From: Shiella aurantiaca | GTDB taxonomy: Bacteria; Bacteroidota; Bacteroidia; Cytophagales; Cyclobacteriaceae | Length of the DNA stretch: 64,000 nt | Assembly: GCA_030412945.1 (NCBI GenBank) | Contig: JAUHJS010000009.1 | Location: 46,073 to 110,072, forward strand | Direction of reading: 5' to 3' | Part shown: one piece after another, positions 51,502 to 61,017 of the stretch | Layout: each line of letters starts with the position of its first letter | Position numbering within the stretch: position 1 is the stretch's first letter | The notes under the pieces: generated by a model | The model's input: the letters and a program-made list of their open reading frames with translations, nothing else | Databases searched by the model: none | What the model was told of the DNA's origin: nothing | Made by a program: the position numbers and the translations under genes

Positions 51502-53467
51502 ATTGGAAAGAAAGCACTCGCGGGGCTTCCGTGTCAAATTCATCAAAACGGGTATTGGTTTCGCCCGTTACCAGAATATCGTAGGCTTGTGTACCAATGG
51601 GAACGCGAGGATAAAAGGCCAAGCGAAGCTGAAAGATGTTGAAGGCCAAGTTGTCGTTGCGCAGGCGCAAGCCCATGCCAAAGCCCTGATAAGGACTAGC
51701 CGATAAAACAGGTGCCTGCTTGGTACCAATAAAACCAATATCGGCAAAGAGAAAGGCAATGAGTTGGAAATCGAGGTAGTTGAAAGGTGTAATAACAAAG
51801 GATTCTGCTTGTAGCACCAGTTTTTGTGTTCCGAGCATCCCCGTGCCCGAAAGCCCTCTGATGCCCTCATTGCCGGCAATGGAAAGGTATTCATACGGAA
51901 ATCTTTGAAAGCCTTGGGTATAATTAGCTTTCAGGATATGGCGAAATCGGTAATGCTTTCCTCGGCTTATAGGAGAAATGTACTTAATGTCTTGTCGGAA
52001 TACCCCTTGCTCGGTTATCGAGGGGTTGAAAAAGGTTCCATACGCACTGGATGAATAGAAGTAGCCCCAAGTGGGGTCTTGAAAGGCTTTGGAAAAGGAG
52101 GCGCCCAAGTACCAGCGCTCACCAAAATCGTGCTGCTCTAGTCCGGTGGTAAACTGAAAAAGGTAGCCCGTGGGTACGTCTTCCGTGCGCCCAAAACCAT
52201 AGATAAACTGGTCTTTATAAAAATCGCGAATGGAGAGGGAAATACTGCCCAAATACTGGCGGCTCTGCTGAAACTGCCGATTGCTGTCGATACTCACTGT
52301 GGGGCGCTGGAAAAAGTAGGTGTCATTTACACGGCCTGCCCATACCCAGCGTGCGCGGTCGCGCAAGGATTTGTTTTCAAAAGGGAATTCAATAGCGTGG
52401 GCGAGCCAGAGGTCTTTGCGTTCAAAAGCTGCTCCTTGAATGTGTAAATCGCCCCCGGGGGGTTGATAAGCAAAAATCTGCTTACTCGTGCTCCATTCTA
52501 TACCGCCTGCGTTTCTTATTTGAGGCGTCACAAAGCGCCTGTTTATCCGTAGGCCCATTTGCTCGTTGAGGTAGGAATTACGCATAAAAGCCTCCCCACG
52601 GATATAGGTATTAGAAAAGTTGTTGATTTTATAGTTGAGGGCGTACCCCAGCGGAGTGCTTAGTTCGGGATTGATGAAAAAGCGGCTATCCAGCTCATGG
52701 CCCAATCCAAAAATATTGATGTAGTCGATGCCCGCCTCTCCGCTGCTAAGGCTATTGGGCTGAAAGTTTCCCGAAAAAGCGAATACATCTTTGGTAATTA
52801 CCAAGATATCTACCGCTCGATTATTGTCTTCTTTTGGAATTACATAAATCCGCGCATCTTTTATATAGGGAAGCTGGCGGAGTAAGCGTTCGGTATCTAC
52901 TAGTAGGTAGGGGTCAAGTTTGTCGCCCGGCTGTATCAGTAGGGCATTACGCACTACATGTTTTCGGGTATGCATGTGCAATTTATTGCCCACCTTTTCT
53001 GCCCAGTTTTTGGCTTGCCGAAGCGTGTCGGTCACATTGGGGCCGAATACATCGAGGCGCTTGATGATGATGCGATCGATAGTGCTCCCTACAAATTCCT
53101 GATAGCGCTCGGCTGCTATGGCGGGCTTGGCCGAATGGGAAGACGGTTTTTTAGGGGTGGTGAATAATATATCGTAAAGTTCGCGGGTGAGGCGATTTCC
53201 CTGAAATTTGGATTCCAGGTTTTCGTAAAAATATTCGGTGTTTTTGAGTCCTCTTCGGTAGCGGTTTACCCGAAACAAGGTGTCGGCAAAAATCACCGTG
53301 GTGTCCTTGTTGCTAAACCAGAGGCTATCCCGCAGCATGAAATAACTATTTCCTTTAATCTGCAAGGTGTCGAACTGAATCACCAGTGAATCGCGCTGCG
53401 CCCAAAGCGGATGGCTACAGACTGCAGCTAAGCAGATGGAAAGGATAATAAGGAAAGTCTTGCTCAT
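51500..53467 (-). CDS. BamA/TamA-family outer membrane protein
   Basis: A 655-residue Omp85-superfamily protein. After a signal peptide (MSKTFLIILSICLAAVCS, ending LWA-QR) comes a variable N-terminal region, then POTRA-like sequence (~130-225: RIIIKRLDVFGPNVTDT, and LVDTERLLRQLPYIKDARIYV) and a C-terminal 16-strand barrel. The barrel has a GNEGIRGL segment, equivalent to the conserved R-G-F/L-R loop of Omp85 proteins, and ends IFQLRLAFYPRVPIG with a short tail. It is not the essential BamA itself (too few POTRA units); a TamA- or ShlB-like export role is possible. Confidence 0.82.
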   Translation of the reverse strand: MSKTFLIILSICLAAVCSHPLWAQRDSLVIQFDTLQIKGNSYFMLRDSLWFSNKDTTVIFADTLFRVNRYRRGLKNTEYFYENLESKFQGNRLTRELYDILFTTPKKPSSHSAKPAIAAERYQEFVGSTIDRIIIKRLDVFGPNVTDTLRQAKNWAEKVGNKLHMHTRKHVVRNALLIQPGDKLDPYLLVDTERLLRQLPYIKDARIYVIPKEDNNRAVDILVITKDVFAFSGNFQPNSLSSGEAGIDYINIFGLGHELDSRFFINPELSTPLGYALNYKINNFSNTYIRGEAFMRNSYLNEQMGLRINRRFVTPQIRNAGGIEWSTSKQIFAYQPPGGDLHIQGAAFERKDLWLAHAIEFPFENKSLRDRARWVWAGRVNDTYFFQRPTVSIDSNRQFQQSRQYLGSISLSIRDFYKDQFIYGFGRTEDVPTGYLFQFTTGLEQHDFGERWYLGASFSKAFQDPTWGYFYSSSAYGTFFNPSITEQGVFRQDIKYISPISRGKHYRFRHILKANYTQGFQRFPYEYLSIAGNEGIRGLSGTGMLGTQKLVLQAESFVITPFNYLDFQLIAFLFADIGFIGTKQAPVLSASPYQGFGMGLRLRNDNLAFNIFQLRLAFYPRVPIGTQAYDILVTGETNTRFDEFDTEAPRVLSFQ

Positions 53468-53554
53468 GGTTTAGCCTGAAAAATACAAACGCTAGATGGT
53501 TTTAAAAAGCTTTATGAGCTGAGTAAATTATTTGTATACAATACATAAGGAAGG

Positions 53555-53585
53555 TTGTTGTATTGCTTCCCTTTTCTTATGTTTG
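53555..53585 (+). promoter_or_regulatory. Promoter of the solute-binding protein gene
   Basis: TTG (53555-53557), 20-base spacer, TATGTTTG (53578-53585), a full consensus match. It lies 39 bases before the ATG at 53625 and makes the earlier in-frame start at 53532 untenable. Confidence 0.65.
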
Positions 53586-53624
53586 AAGGTGCTACGGATA
53601 AATCTCAGGCTTAATTACTTATCC

Positions 53625-54500
53625 ATGGGAAAGTTTACAAAATATCTTTTTAAATCAATATTGCTATTCGGCATGCTATTCAGCGCTTCTGTTTTACAAG
53701 CGCAACAGGTTGTAGGTGATAGCTATGAAAAAGCCAAACGCGAAGGTAAGGGAACCATTCTCGTTACCTATGTAGAAACCCCCGGCTTCCTGTACAAAGA
53801 AAATACCGGACGCCTTACTGGGGTTTGTATGGATATAATGTACGACTTCATCGATTATGTGGAAGCGAATCACGGTATCGAACTCCGCCTGAAGATTGCC
53901 GGAAATGGTAGCAGTTTTCGCGCCATGTACGATGGGGCCAAAGGGGGGAAAGATGGTGTTTTTGGATTGGGCAATGTCACTATCACCGATGCCCGAAGAG
54001 CCGAGGTGCAGTTTAGCCCAGCCATTATCAAAAACTATTCGGTGCTGGTGTCGCACAATTCGGTGCCCACACTTACCAATATGAAGGATTTTGAAAAAGT
54101 ATTTAAAGGATATACAGCTTATACGGGGCGCGGTACGCTGAATGAGAGGCGTATCTTAGAAATGAGGGAAAAGTATTATCCGGGATTGAAAATTGTACAG
54201 ACAAGCTCTTCGCCAGAAGTATTGGCCAAGGTGATTAATAATAACAAATCGTTTTCGTATCTCGATTTGGCCTTTTATCTGGATGCGCTTAAAAACCGCC
54301 ATCCTTTGAAGCGCCATGAAATTGCCGACACCAAGTCAGAGGAATTCGGAATTGTGATGCCCATGAACTCCGATTGGGCACCGTTAATGCAAGAGTTTTT
54401 TGATGCCAATGGCGGATACACGAATTCTCAGGAATACAAGCAGATATTAATAGAGCACCTTGGTATTGAGGCGATTAAGCTGATAGAGGAGGCGAAGTAA
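53625..54500 (+). CDS. Periplasmic solute-binding protein (SBP_bac_3-like)
   Basis: A 291-residue exported protein of the bacterial extracellular solute-binding family 3 (amino-acid/polar substrate type). The start at 53625 yields a clean signal peptide (MGKFTKYLFKSILLFGML, cleavage at LQA-QQ). Lobe features include LTGVCMDIMYDFIDYVEAN and GVFGLGNVTITDARRAEVQFSPAI, the family signature. A glycine-rich hinge (YTGRGTLNERRI) follows. No ABC permease or ATPase gene is adjacent, so it may be a stand-alone sensor or an orphan binding protein. A bidirectional terminator closes the gene. Confidence 0.82.
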   Translation: MGKFTKYLFKSILLFGMLFSASVLQAQQVVGDSYEKAKREGKGTILVTYVETPGFLYKENTGRLTGVCMDIMYDFIDYVEANHGIELRLKIAGNGSSFRAMYDGAKGGKDGVFGLGNVTITDARRAEVQFSPAIIKNYSVLVSHNSVPTLTNMKDFEKVFKGYTAYTGRGTLNERRILEMREKYYPGLKIVQTSSSPEVLAKVINNNKSFSYLDLAFYLDALKNRHPLKRHEIADTKSEEFGIVMPMNSDWAPLMQEFFDANGGYTNSQEYKQILIEHLGIEAIKLIEEAK

Positions 54501-54513
54501 TAAGCGCTATTAT

Positions 54514-54552
54514 CAAAAGAGGCTGCTTTCATGATGAAGGCAGCCTCTTTTG
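54514..54552. terminator. Bidirectional terminator between binding protein and gpsA
   Basis: CAAAAGAGGCTGC (54514-54526) pairs with GCAGCCTCTTTTG (54540-54552); further pairs inside extend the stem to about 17 bp around a 5-base loop. It lies between two convergent stops. Confidence 0.9.
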
Positions 54553-54555
54553 TGT

Positions 54556-55617
54556 TTAAATAAAATCGATATCCGTATTCAGTGGAAATTTCATCAGGTA
54601 TTGTAAGGCTTCCTGTACTGTCATATCTTCAAAAAGCACCTTGTGTAGCACTTCGGTGATAGGGGCGCGTACCTTATAGTGGTCGGCCAGTTTTTTCATA
54701 ATCCTTACCGTATTTACCCCTTCCGCAATCTCATCCATACTGCCAATAATATCGTTCAGCTTTTCTCCTTTGGCCAGTCGAAAACCTACCGAATAGTTGC
54801 GGCTGAGCTTACTAGAGCAAGTGGCTACCAAATCGCCCACTCCGGCCAAGCCAATAAAAGCTTGGGTATTACCGCCCAAGGCACGACCTAAGTAAATCAT
54901 CTCCACCATGCCACGGCTAATAAGCAGGGCGCGGGCATTTTCGCCCAAATCCATACCGCTGAGTGCGCCTGAGGCAATGGCAATAATATTTTTCAACACA
55001 CCGCACAGCTCAATACCAATAAGGTCGGCACTGCCATATACCTGAAAGCGATCGCTGCGCAAAAGGCGTTGCCCTTCGTGAATTACCTCATCAAAATGAC
55101 TGGCCACTACCGTAGCAGCCGGATGTCCATCGGCCAATTCACGGGCCAAATTGGGGCCTGCCAAGCAACCAATACGCACTACCACGCTTTCTTCGCGAAT
55201 TACCTCGCTCATGGTTTTTACATGCTCACGGGTAAGTTTGGCTCCACTTTCCATAGCCCCGCTGGGTGCCAAAGAGGTATCAAGACCCTTGGTGCCGTGG
55301 ATTAACATATGGTAGGGGTGTAGATAAGGCGAAAGCTGCTTCATCATCTCCCTGAAATTAGCCGAAGGGATAACCGGAAAAATAATTTCACATTGTTCGG
55401 CCAAGTATTTCAAATCATTGGTAGGGGTGATGCGCTCATGCAGGGTATGGCCATGGCATACTCTGTTTTGCAACATATCTTCCACCACTTCTTTTCTACG
55501 GGCGTACATCAAAACCTCATTGTTTTGAGCCAGTAGGTTAGCCACTGCTGCCCCGAAACTTCCCGAGCCAACTACACCTATGGGTTTATTTGATGAATTT
55601 TTCGAAGCCATAGCCAT
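54556..55617 (-). CDS. gpsA: Glycerol-3-phosphate dehydrogenase [NAD(P)+]
   Basis: A 353-residue GpsA, which reduces dihydroxyacetone phosphate to sn-glycerol 3-phosphate for phospholipid synthesis. The cofactor motif VVGSGSFGAAVANLL is near residue 15; the LAGPNLARELADGHP block and ELCGVLKNIIAIASG (with the catalytic Lys) lie near 170 and 207. Full length. The start at 55617 lies within the 3' end of the upstream PlsB-like gene; the Met two codons later is an alternative. It supplies the acceptor for that acyltransferase. Confidence 0.95.
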   Translation of the reverse strand: MAMASKNSSNKPIGVVGSGSFGAAVANLLAQNNEVLMYARRKEVVEDMLQNRVCHGHTLHERITPTNDLKYLAEQCEIIFPVIPSANFREMMKQLSPYLHPYHMLIHGTKGLDTSLAPSGAMESGAKLTREHVKTMSEVIREESVVVRIGCLAGPNLARELADGHPAATVVASHFDEVIHEGQRLLRSDRFQVYGSADLIGIELCGVLKNIIAIASGALSGMDLGENARALLISRGMVEMIYLGRALGGNTQAFIGLAGVGDLVATCSSKLSRNYSVGFRLAKGEKLNDIIGSMDEIAEGVNTVRIMKKLADHYKVRAPITEVLHKVLFEDMTVQEALQYLMKFPLNTDIDFI

Positions 55618-57283
55618 CCAATCGGTTATGATAGTAGTATAAAGTTGCTAAATCTTGTGTAGTAATGTTTCCTTTCTTATCCCGAATCAGTGGGCGCTTG
55701 GAGTGGTACATGCCCACGTTGCTGAGGCCGTGGGCAATCAACTCGTCCAAATCTTCATAAAAATGGGAGGCCACGTCAATTTGTCCTTTTTCTTTTCTTT
55801 GTAAAATTTCGGTAGCCAGAAGCTGACACTTCGCCTTGAATTCGTCATAGCTAATTACCTGCTCCTCTTCGGGTAAGCGAAGGAGATTAAACAAATCGAG
55901 TCGAGGGTGGCGTTTTTTGATGATTTCAAAAGCGACAAAGGCCACCAAATGGCTTGAAAATACCCGGTTGATTTCGTGATAGCGCTTCACAATCACATGG
56001 CTCAGCATGCGGGTGTATTCATCTTCACGCTGTTTGTTGCGTGTTACTTTCTGGTTAGAAGTAAAATAGTCTTTGGTATCAATGATTCGATTGTGTGGGT
56101 CAAGGCTATTTCCTTCCTTGTCTACCGGATTGCCCAGCACATCCATAGGTTTACCGATAGACACGGAAATATCCGAGCCCTTAGTAAAGAACTGTATCAT
56201 GAACTTGAAAATCTTGTAGGAGGTAGAATACTCATCGTTTTCATAATAATAGCGCTCTTGGCCTTGCTGGGCCAAATGCTCATGAATCAGACTGGGAGCC
56301 TCCAGTACAAAATGGTAATTGAGTACCACGGGCACGATAAACACCTTTTTGGCTTTATCGCCATCTTGCTCGTAGTTCATGCGCTGCGCCTCAATAGCAG
56401 TTCCTAATAAGCCCAACTTGAGCTTATTTTCAATAGAGCCCGAGCGTGAGCGCGTGCCTCCGGGGAAGAACAGGCTGTGGCAACCTTTGCGTATGGCCAT
56501 GCTGGAGTAGGATTTTAAGGTCTCCAGATACGGCACATTTTTTTTCCTGCGGTCAACCTTGTAGGCACCTAAGCTATTCATGAAATAGGCAAAAATGCTA
56601 ATATTGAACAGGTTAAGTCCTGCTCCATAGATAAAAGGCGGAAGCCCCAAGGTATGAATCACCCAGCCAATAAGGATGGAGTCGAGGTTGCTGAAATGCG
56701 TAGGCACCATAATTACCGTCCCTTTTTTGGCCAGTTCGCGCACGTGCTCCATCTCTCCGGTGATATGGATTTTGTCTTGCAGCGTATAGTCATTGCGCCA
56801 AAATGCGCCAAATTTTTTAATACGGGCGGCATTGAGCAAGCGCGAGAAACCATAAGTAACGAGTGTACGCGCCAAGCGGTAATGGCTGGGCTTAAAGTTG
56901 CCGGCTATTTCTTCGGTATAGCGACTAATGATTTCCTTGAGCAGCTTTTCTTCGGTTTTGGCCGCTGCGGCTTGGCTATCATTGGTCAGGTTGAGCAAGT
57001 TGCTCTTTATTTTGTGCCAAAAAGCGTATTCATCTTCCGGGTCTACTTTCCAAGGGTTCTTTTTTACCCTTAGCATTTCGGTATATAAAGTCGATTCCAG
57101 TTCATCAATCAAGGCATTACGGTTAATCGTGATGCCCTTTACTCTCAGCTCACTTTCTGTGATGATTTCTTGGATAAACTGCTTGCGGTTTCGGCTAAGC
57201 TGAACGACTGGCCAGTCTTCGGTACCGGGAAGAATCGGGGAATATTTTACAGGTTTCCTCTTGCCAACTACAGTTTCGCTCAT
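55586..57283 (-). CDS. PlsB-like glycerol-3-phosphate acyltransferase
   Basis: A 565-residue acyltransferase of the PlsB/PlsC superfamily that should acylate glycerol 3-phosphate at the membrane. Motif I is THFSNLDSILIGW (His-x4-Asp) near residue 196, motif II is GAYKVDRR and motif III is FFPGGTRSRSG near 275. In motif III the usual Glu of F-P-E-G-T-R is Gly. An N-terminal ~150-residue helical region and a long C-terminal part make it PlsB-sized. I start it at 57283 (MSETVVG) because an earlier Met at 57301 overlaps the -7 box. It overlaps gpsA by 32 bp; the pair makes and uses glycerol 3-phosphate. Confidence 0.85.
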   Translation of the reverse strand: MSETVVGKRKPVKYSPILPGTEDWPVVQLSRNRKQFIQEIITESELRVKGITINRNALIDELESTLYTEMLRVKKNPWKVDPEDEYAFWHKIKSNLLNLTNDSQAAAAKTEEKLLKEIISRYTEEIAGNFKPSHYRLARTLVTYGFSRLLNAARIKKFGAFWRNDYTLQDKIHITGEMEHVRELAKKGTVIMVPTHFSNLDSILIGWVIHTLGLPPFIYGAGLNLFNISIFAYFMNSLGAYKVDRRKKNVPYLETLKSYSSMAIRKGCHSLFFPGGTRSRSGSIENKLKLGLLGTAIEAQRMNYEQDGDKAKKVFIVPVVLNYHFVLEAPSLIHEHLAQQGQERYYYENDEYSTSYKIFKFMIQFFTKGSDISVSIGKPMDVLGNPVDKEGNSLDPHNRIIDTKDYFTSNQKVTRNKQREDEYTRMLSHVIVKRYHEINRVFSSHLVAFVAFEIIKKRHPRLDLFNLLRLPEEEQVISYDEFKAKCQLLATEILQRKEKGQIDVASHFYEDLDELIAHGLSNVGMYHSKRPLIRDKKGNITTQDLATLYYYHNRLDGYGFEKFIK

Positions 57284-57298
57284 AGTGTAGGTTTTGCC

Positions 57299-57306
57299 CA
57301 AATATA
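57299..57306 (-). promoter_or_regulatory. Bacteroidota -7 box of the PlsB-like/gpsA unit
   Basis: TATATTTG on the minus strand, an exact TAnnTTTG match, 15 bases upstream of the ATG at 57283. I could not see a convincing -33 box at the right distance. Confidence 0.5.
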
Positions 57307-57457
57307 CGTATTATGACCGCATTTTACGGAAAAAGCCGTGTTTTTTCCATAAATGCACAACTTATCGGCAAGCTTGTGGGTTTATCAACTATATTTTGAC
57401 TACGGGTAGGTCTATATTTTGCAATCGCCTTTTTCCGTAGTATTATTGCAGCAGTTT

Positions 57458-58432
57458 ATGGCCTCAGACATCCGTCAGATACAAGCTCCCATTCAGCAGG
57501 AAATGGACGAATTTGAAAAGAAATTCCGTCATTTCATGAAAAGCAATGTTATGTTGCTCGACAAAATCATGGGCTATATTGTAAAACGCAAGGGTAAGCA
57601 AATGCGCCCCATGTTTGTTTTCCTTACGGCCGGAGCCAATGGTAGCATCAATGAAGCGACCCACCGAGGAGCCGCCCTTATTGAACTTTTGCATACGGCC
57701 ACGTTGGTACACGATGATGTGGTGGATGATGCCAATTATCGTAGAGGATTTTTCAGCATCAATGCGCTTTGGAAAAATAAAATTGCCGTGTTGGTGGGCG
57801 ATTACTTGCTTTCACGCGGACTCTTACTTTCGGTAGATCACGGGGATTTCGATTTGTTGAAAATCGTATCGCAAGCCGTGCGTGAAATGAGTGAGGGCGA
57901 ACTGCTGCAAATGGAAAAAGCACGCAATCTGGATATCACCGAAGCCGTGTACTATGATGTAATCCGTCAGAAAACCGCCAGTCTTATTGCCAGCTGCTGT
58001 GCTGTGGGAGCCGCCTCTATTGGGGCTGATTCCGAGCATATTGAGCGCATGCGCTTATTTGGTGAGAAGGTAGGAATGGCCTTTCAAATCAAAGATGATT
58101 TGTTCGACTACGGAACGGCCGAAATTGGCAAGCCGCTAGGGATTGACATCAAAGAAAAGAAAATGACCCTTCCGCTCATATACGCCTTACAGCAAGCCTC
58201 TTGGCTTGAAAAGCGGAACATCATCAATATCGTGAAAAACAATAGCGATAAGCCTAAGAAGGTAGATGAGGTAATTGCCTTTGTGAAACAAAAAGGAGGC
58301 TTGGAATACGCTACCCAAGTGATGAACACTTTTTATCAAGAAGCCTTGGCCTTGCTGGATCCACTGCCTGATTCCGAGTACAAAACGTCCTTGAAAGGAC
58401 TGGTACAATATACCATCGAACGAAAAAAATAA
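57458..58432 (+). CDS. Polyprenyl diphosphate synthase
   Basis: A 324-residue trans-polyprenyl synthase, probably making the long side chain of menaquinone from isopentenyl diphosphate. The first aspartate-rich motif is LVHDDVVDDANYRRG near residue 84, the second is FQIKDDLFDYG near 210. The KQMRPMFVFL block binds isopentenyl diphosphate. Residues four and five before the first motif (LLHTAT) are small, consistent with long-chain products. I use the ATG at 57458 rather than the TTG at 57419, which adds a hydrophobic stretch not seen in the family. Confidence 0.93.
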   Translation: MASDIRQIQAPIQQEMDEFEKKFRHFMKSNVMLLDKIMGYIVKRKGKQMRPMFVFLTAGANGSINEATHRGAALIELLHTATLVHDDVVDDANYRRGFFSINALWKNKIAVLVGDYLLSRGLLLSVDHGDFDLLKIVSQAVREMSEGELLQMEKARNLDITEAVYYDVIRQKTASLIASCCAVGAASIGADSEHIERMRLFGEKVGMAFQIKDDLFDYGTAEIGKPLGIDIKEKKMTLPLIYALQQASWLEKRNIINIVKNNSDKPKKVDEVIAFVKQKGGLEYATQVMNTFYQEALALLDPLPDSEYKTSLKGLVQYTIERKK

Positions 58433-58451
58433 AGGCCACCGAAGTGGCCTT
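58432..58451. terminator. Bidirectional terminator after the polyprenyl synthase gene
   Basis: AAGGCCAC (58432-58439), loop CGAA, GTGGCCTT (58444-58451), a perfect 8-bp stem with a stable tetraloop, between the convergent polyprenyl synthase and TlpA-like genes. Flanking A/T runs are modest. Confidence 0.78.
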
Positions 58452-58457
58452 ATTCAT

Positions 58458-59699
58458 TTATTCTTCCAACAGCATGTTGGTGTATCGAGCGAAATCTTCT
58501 ACAAAGTTCTGATAATAACTACCTGTGCCCGGCCCACTAAATCCGGTATGGATGCGCCTTACTTTTCCGGTTTTGTCGATCACGATAAGGGTAGGGAATG
58601 ACATTACGTGGTTAAGCATAGGCAAAGTCTCTGCAGCTTTGGCATTATCCGAAATCCCTGCAAAGGCGAAATCATAGCCCACATCGAATCGCTTGATGAC
58701 CTTTTCAACACGGGTTTTGGCATAGGCCAAATCGTCTTTTTTCTCATAGGCCAAGCCAATAATTTCTACTCCACGACTTTGGTTTTTACGATACCAGTCA
58801 CTCAAGAAGGCCGTTTCATCCATACAGTTGGGGCACCATGTACCAAAAATTTGCACCAACACCACTTTTCCTTGGTATTTCTCATCATTGAGCGAAATGC
58901 GTTCGCGGGTAATACCGGGGAAATCAAAAGCTAATTTGTCATAACCCTCTTTTAAGAACGTAAGCGAATGGGCATCGGGTAGTTCCGCGCTCTCATTGCG
59001 CACCGCTTGCCAGGTTTTATAACCCGCCAATCCGCTCCAAAATTCACCTTGGATGCTATCACCTTGCATGGTGCCTTCAAACAAGTAGGCGTGCTCTCCA
59101 TCAAAAGCGCTCATCGCAAAACTATTGCCATTCACCACACCATCGAGGTAGCGGTAATCGCCTGTGGCGGTTAAGAAAGTACCGCTAAGTTGCTGCCCGT
59201 TTTGATCGAAAATACCAATGGCTTTTGAGGTTTTTCCATCAGATGTAAAGGTTACTTCCCACTTGCCTGTGACTAAGGAATTCGATTCTCCGGAGGCACT
59301 AAATCGGGGAGCCGCTCCCGCTTTGGCGGTAAAGGGTACGCGGTAGTTTTCTACATAATTCTTTACCCAAAAGCCTTCCAAAGTACCTTGGTCGGTGATT
59401 TTGGCAATGATATCGGCATCAAAAATATGCATGGGAATAAAGAGAGTGTCATTGCTTTGCTGAATATCGCTGATGGCAATGCGCTCTTCTCCATTGATGA
59501 GGTCGATTTTAAGCGTGTCGCCTTGGTAGCGCGCTTCAAAAATAAAAGGGATTTCTTTGCCTTGCGTTTGTAGGCTGGCCCGCCAAGGCCCTTCGGTAAT
59601 GGGTTTCATGTTTGTTTCTTTAGGACTGCTGCAAGCAAGTAGGACTAAGCTCGTTGCTGCCATCAGTAAACTTGATACCTTTGTCATAATTTTATTCAT
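58458..59699 (-). CDS. TlpA-like thioredoxin-fold lipoprotein
   Basis: A 413-residue lipoprotein (MNKIMTKVSSLLMAATS, lipobox Cys in LLACSS). Residues ~30-240 are strand-rich and resemble the substrate-facing N-terminal domains of Bacteroidota TlpA proteins. Residues ~260-410 are a TlpA/ResA-type thioredoxin domain with the redox motif FGTWCPNCMDE near 304 and the cis-Pro region FPTLIVIDKTGKVRR near 380. It acts in the periplasm as a disulphide reductant or isomerase. The start may be either Met1 or Met5. It is divergent from the CoA transferase with almost no gap. Confidence 0.88.
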   Translation of the reverse strand: MNKIMTKVSSLLMAATSLVLLACSSPKETNMKPITEGPWRASLQTQGKEIPFIFEARYQGDTLKIDLINGEERIAISDIQQSNDTLFIPMHIFDADIIAKITDQGTLEGFWVKNYVENYRVPFTAKAGAAPRFSASGESNSLVTGKWEVTFTSDGKTSKAIGIFDQNGQQLSGTFLTATGDYRYLDGVVNGNSFAMSAFDGEHAYLFEGTMQGDSIQGEFWSGLAGYKTWQAVRNESAELPDAHSLTFLKEGYDKLAFDFPGITRERISLNDEKYQGKVVLVQIFGTWCPNCMDETAFLSDWYRKNQSRGVEIIGLAYEKKDDLAYAKTRVEKVIKRFDVGYDFAFAGISDNAKAAETLPMLNHVMSFPTLIVIDKTGKVRRIHTGFSGPGTGSYYQNFVEDFARYTNMLLEE

Positions 59700-59700
59700 A

Positions 59701-60900
59701 GTGGTGCAAAATATAAAAATCTTAAACGGCCTCAAAGTATTGGAGTTGGCCTCTGTACTAGCCGGCCCCAGTGTTGGCCAGTTTTTGGCCGAATGTGGGG
59801 CGGAGGTAATCAAAGTAGAAAACCCCGGAACGACCGGAGATGTTACCCGTTCATGGAAATTGTCCACAGAAAATCCTGAAAACTCGGTTTCGGCTTATTT
59901 TTCCTCGGTCAATTGGGGGAAAAAATCCTTGGCTCTGGACATAACGCAAGCGGAAGGCTATAAAGTTCTGCTGCAATTGGTTGCTTGGGCGGATGTGGTC
60001 TTGGCCAGTTATAAACCCGGGGACGATATCAAGCTGGGTGTTGACTATGCCACGCTTTCTGCTTACAAGGAAGGCTTGGTTTATGGGCATATCACAGGCT
60101 ATGGAAGAACAAACGATAAGGTAGGCTATGATGCTATCATCCAAGCGGAATCGGGTTTTATGTACCTCAATGGGGAGCCCAATGGCGCCTCGGTAAAAAT
60201 GCCTGTGGCTTTGGTAGATGTGTTGGCCGGACATCAATTAAAAGAAGGCATCTTGCTTGCATTGCTCCAGAAAATGCAAAGTGGAAAAGGTAGCTATGTG
60301 GAGGTTTCTTTATACCAAGCCGCTATTTCTTCTCTGGTCAATCAAGCGACTAATTGGCTGCAGGCGGGTGTGGAGCCGCAAAAGATGGGATCGGAGCATC
60401 CTAATATTGTGCCTTATGGCCGCGCCTTTGATACTTCCGATGGGGGACAGGTGATTTTGGCCGTGGGTAACGATAAGCAGTTTGCCCAGTTGTGCCGGAT
60501 TTTAGGCAAAGAAGAACTGGCACAAGTGCCGGAATTTGCCACGAATGCCCAGCGTGTGAAAAACCGCGAACAAGTAAATGCGCATCTTCAAGCACTTATT
60601 GCCACTTGGCCGCAGGAAGAACTGCTCAAGCAGCTGGATAAAGCCAAAATTCCGGCCGGAGGGATACAGCCCATCAGTAAGGCCTTGCAGAGGGAAGAGG
60701 CTGAGCCCTTGCTTTTGCACTCGGATAAAAAAGCGGGAATCCGCCAGTTTTGTGCGCAATTAGAAGGAAGTAGTTCAGATACATCGGCCTTGCTGGCCCC
60801 ACCTGATTACGGACAACAAACGCAGCAGATTTTACAAGAAGTGTTGGACTTTTCGCTTCAGCAAATAGAGGAATTGAAGCAGAAGGGGATTTTGGGGTAG
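59701..60900 (+). CDS. Family III CoA transferase (CaiB/BaiF)
   Basis: A 399-residue CaiB/BaiF transferase, which moves CoA between carboxylic acids. The N-terminus NGLKVLELASVLAGPSVGQFLAECGAEVIKVE and the catalytic region KPGDDIKLGVDYATL and GYGRT..GYDAIIQAESGFM are typical; the catalytic Asp (in KMPVALVDVLAGH) is present near residue 166. The start must be GTG at 59701 or 59704, because no in-frame ATG lies close and the earlier one at 59557 runs through the divergent gene. Substrates are unknown. Full length. Confidence 0.87.
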   Translation: MVQNIKILNGLKVLELASVLAGPSVGQFLAECGAEVIKVENPGTTGDVTRSWKLSTENPENSVSAYFSSVNWGKKSLALDITQAEGYKVLLQLVAWADVVLASYKPGDDIKLGVDYATLSAYKEGLVYGHITGYGRTNDKVGYDAIIQAESGFMYLNGEPNGASVKMPVALVDVLAGHQLKEGILLALLQKMQSGKGSYVEVSLYQAAISSLVNQATNWLQAGVEPQKMGSEHPNIVPYGRAFDTSDGGQVILAVGNDKQFAQLCRILGKEELAQVPEFATNAQRVKNREQVNAHLQALIATWPQEELLKQLDKAKIPAGGIQPISKALQREEAEPLLLHSDKKAGIRQFCAQLEGSSSDTSALLAPPDYGQQTQQILQEVLDFSLQQIEELKQKGILG

Positions 60901-61017
60901 GGGTGGAAAGAGCTAGCCGACATTACGTAGTGTTAGCGGTTTTGGCACTTGTCGCAGATTTCGGGGTGCAAAAGTATCCGTCATTGAGACAACCTGATGT
61001 TATCACCAGTGTTTTCT

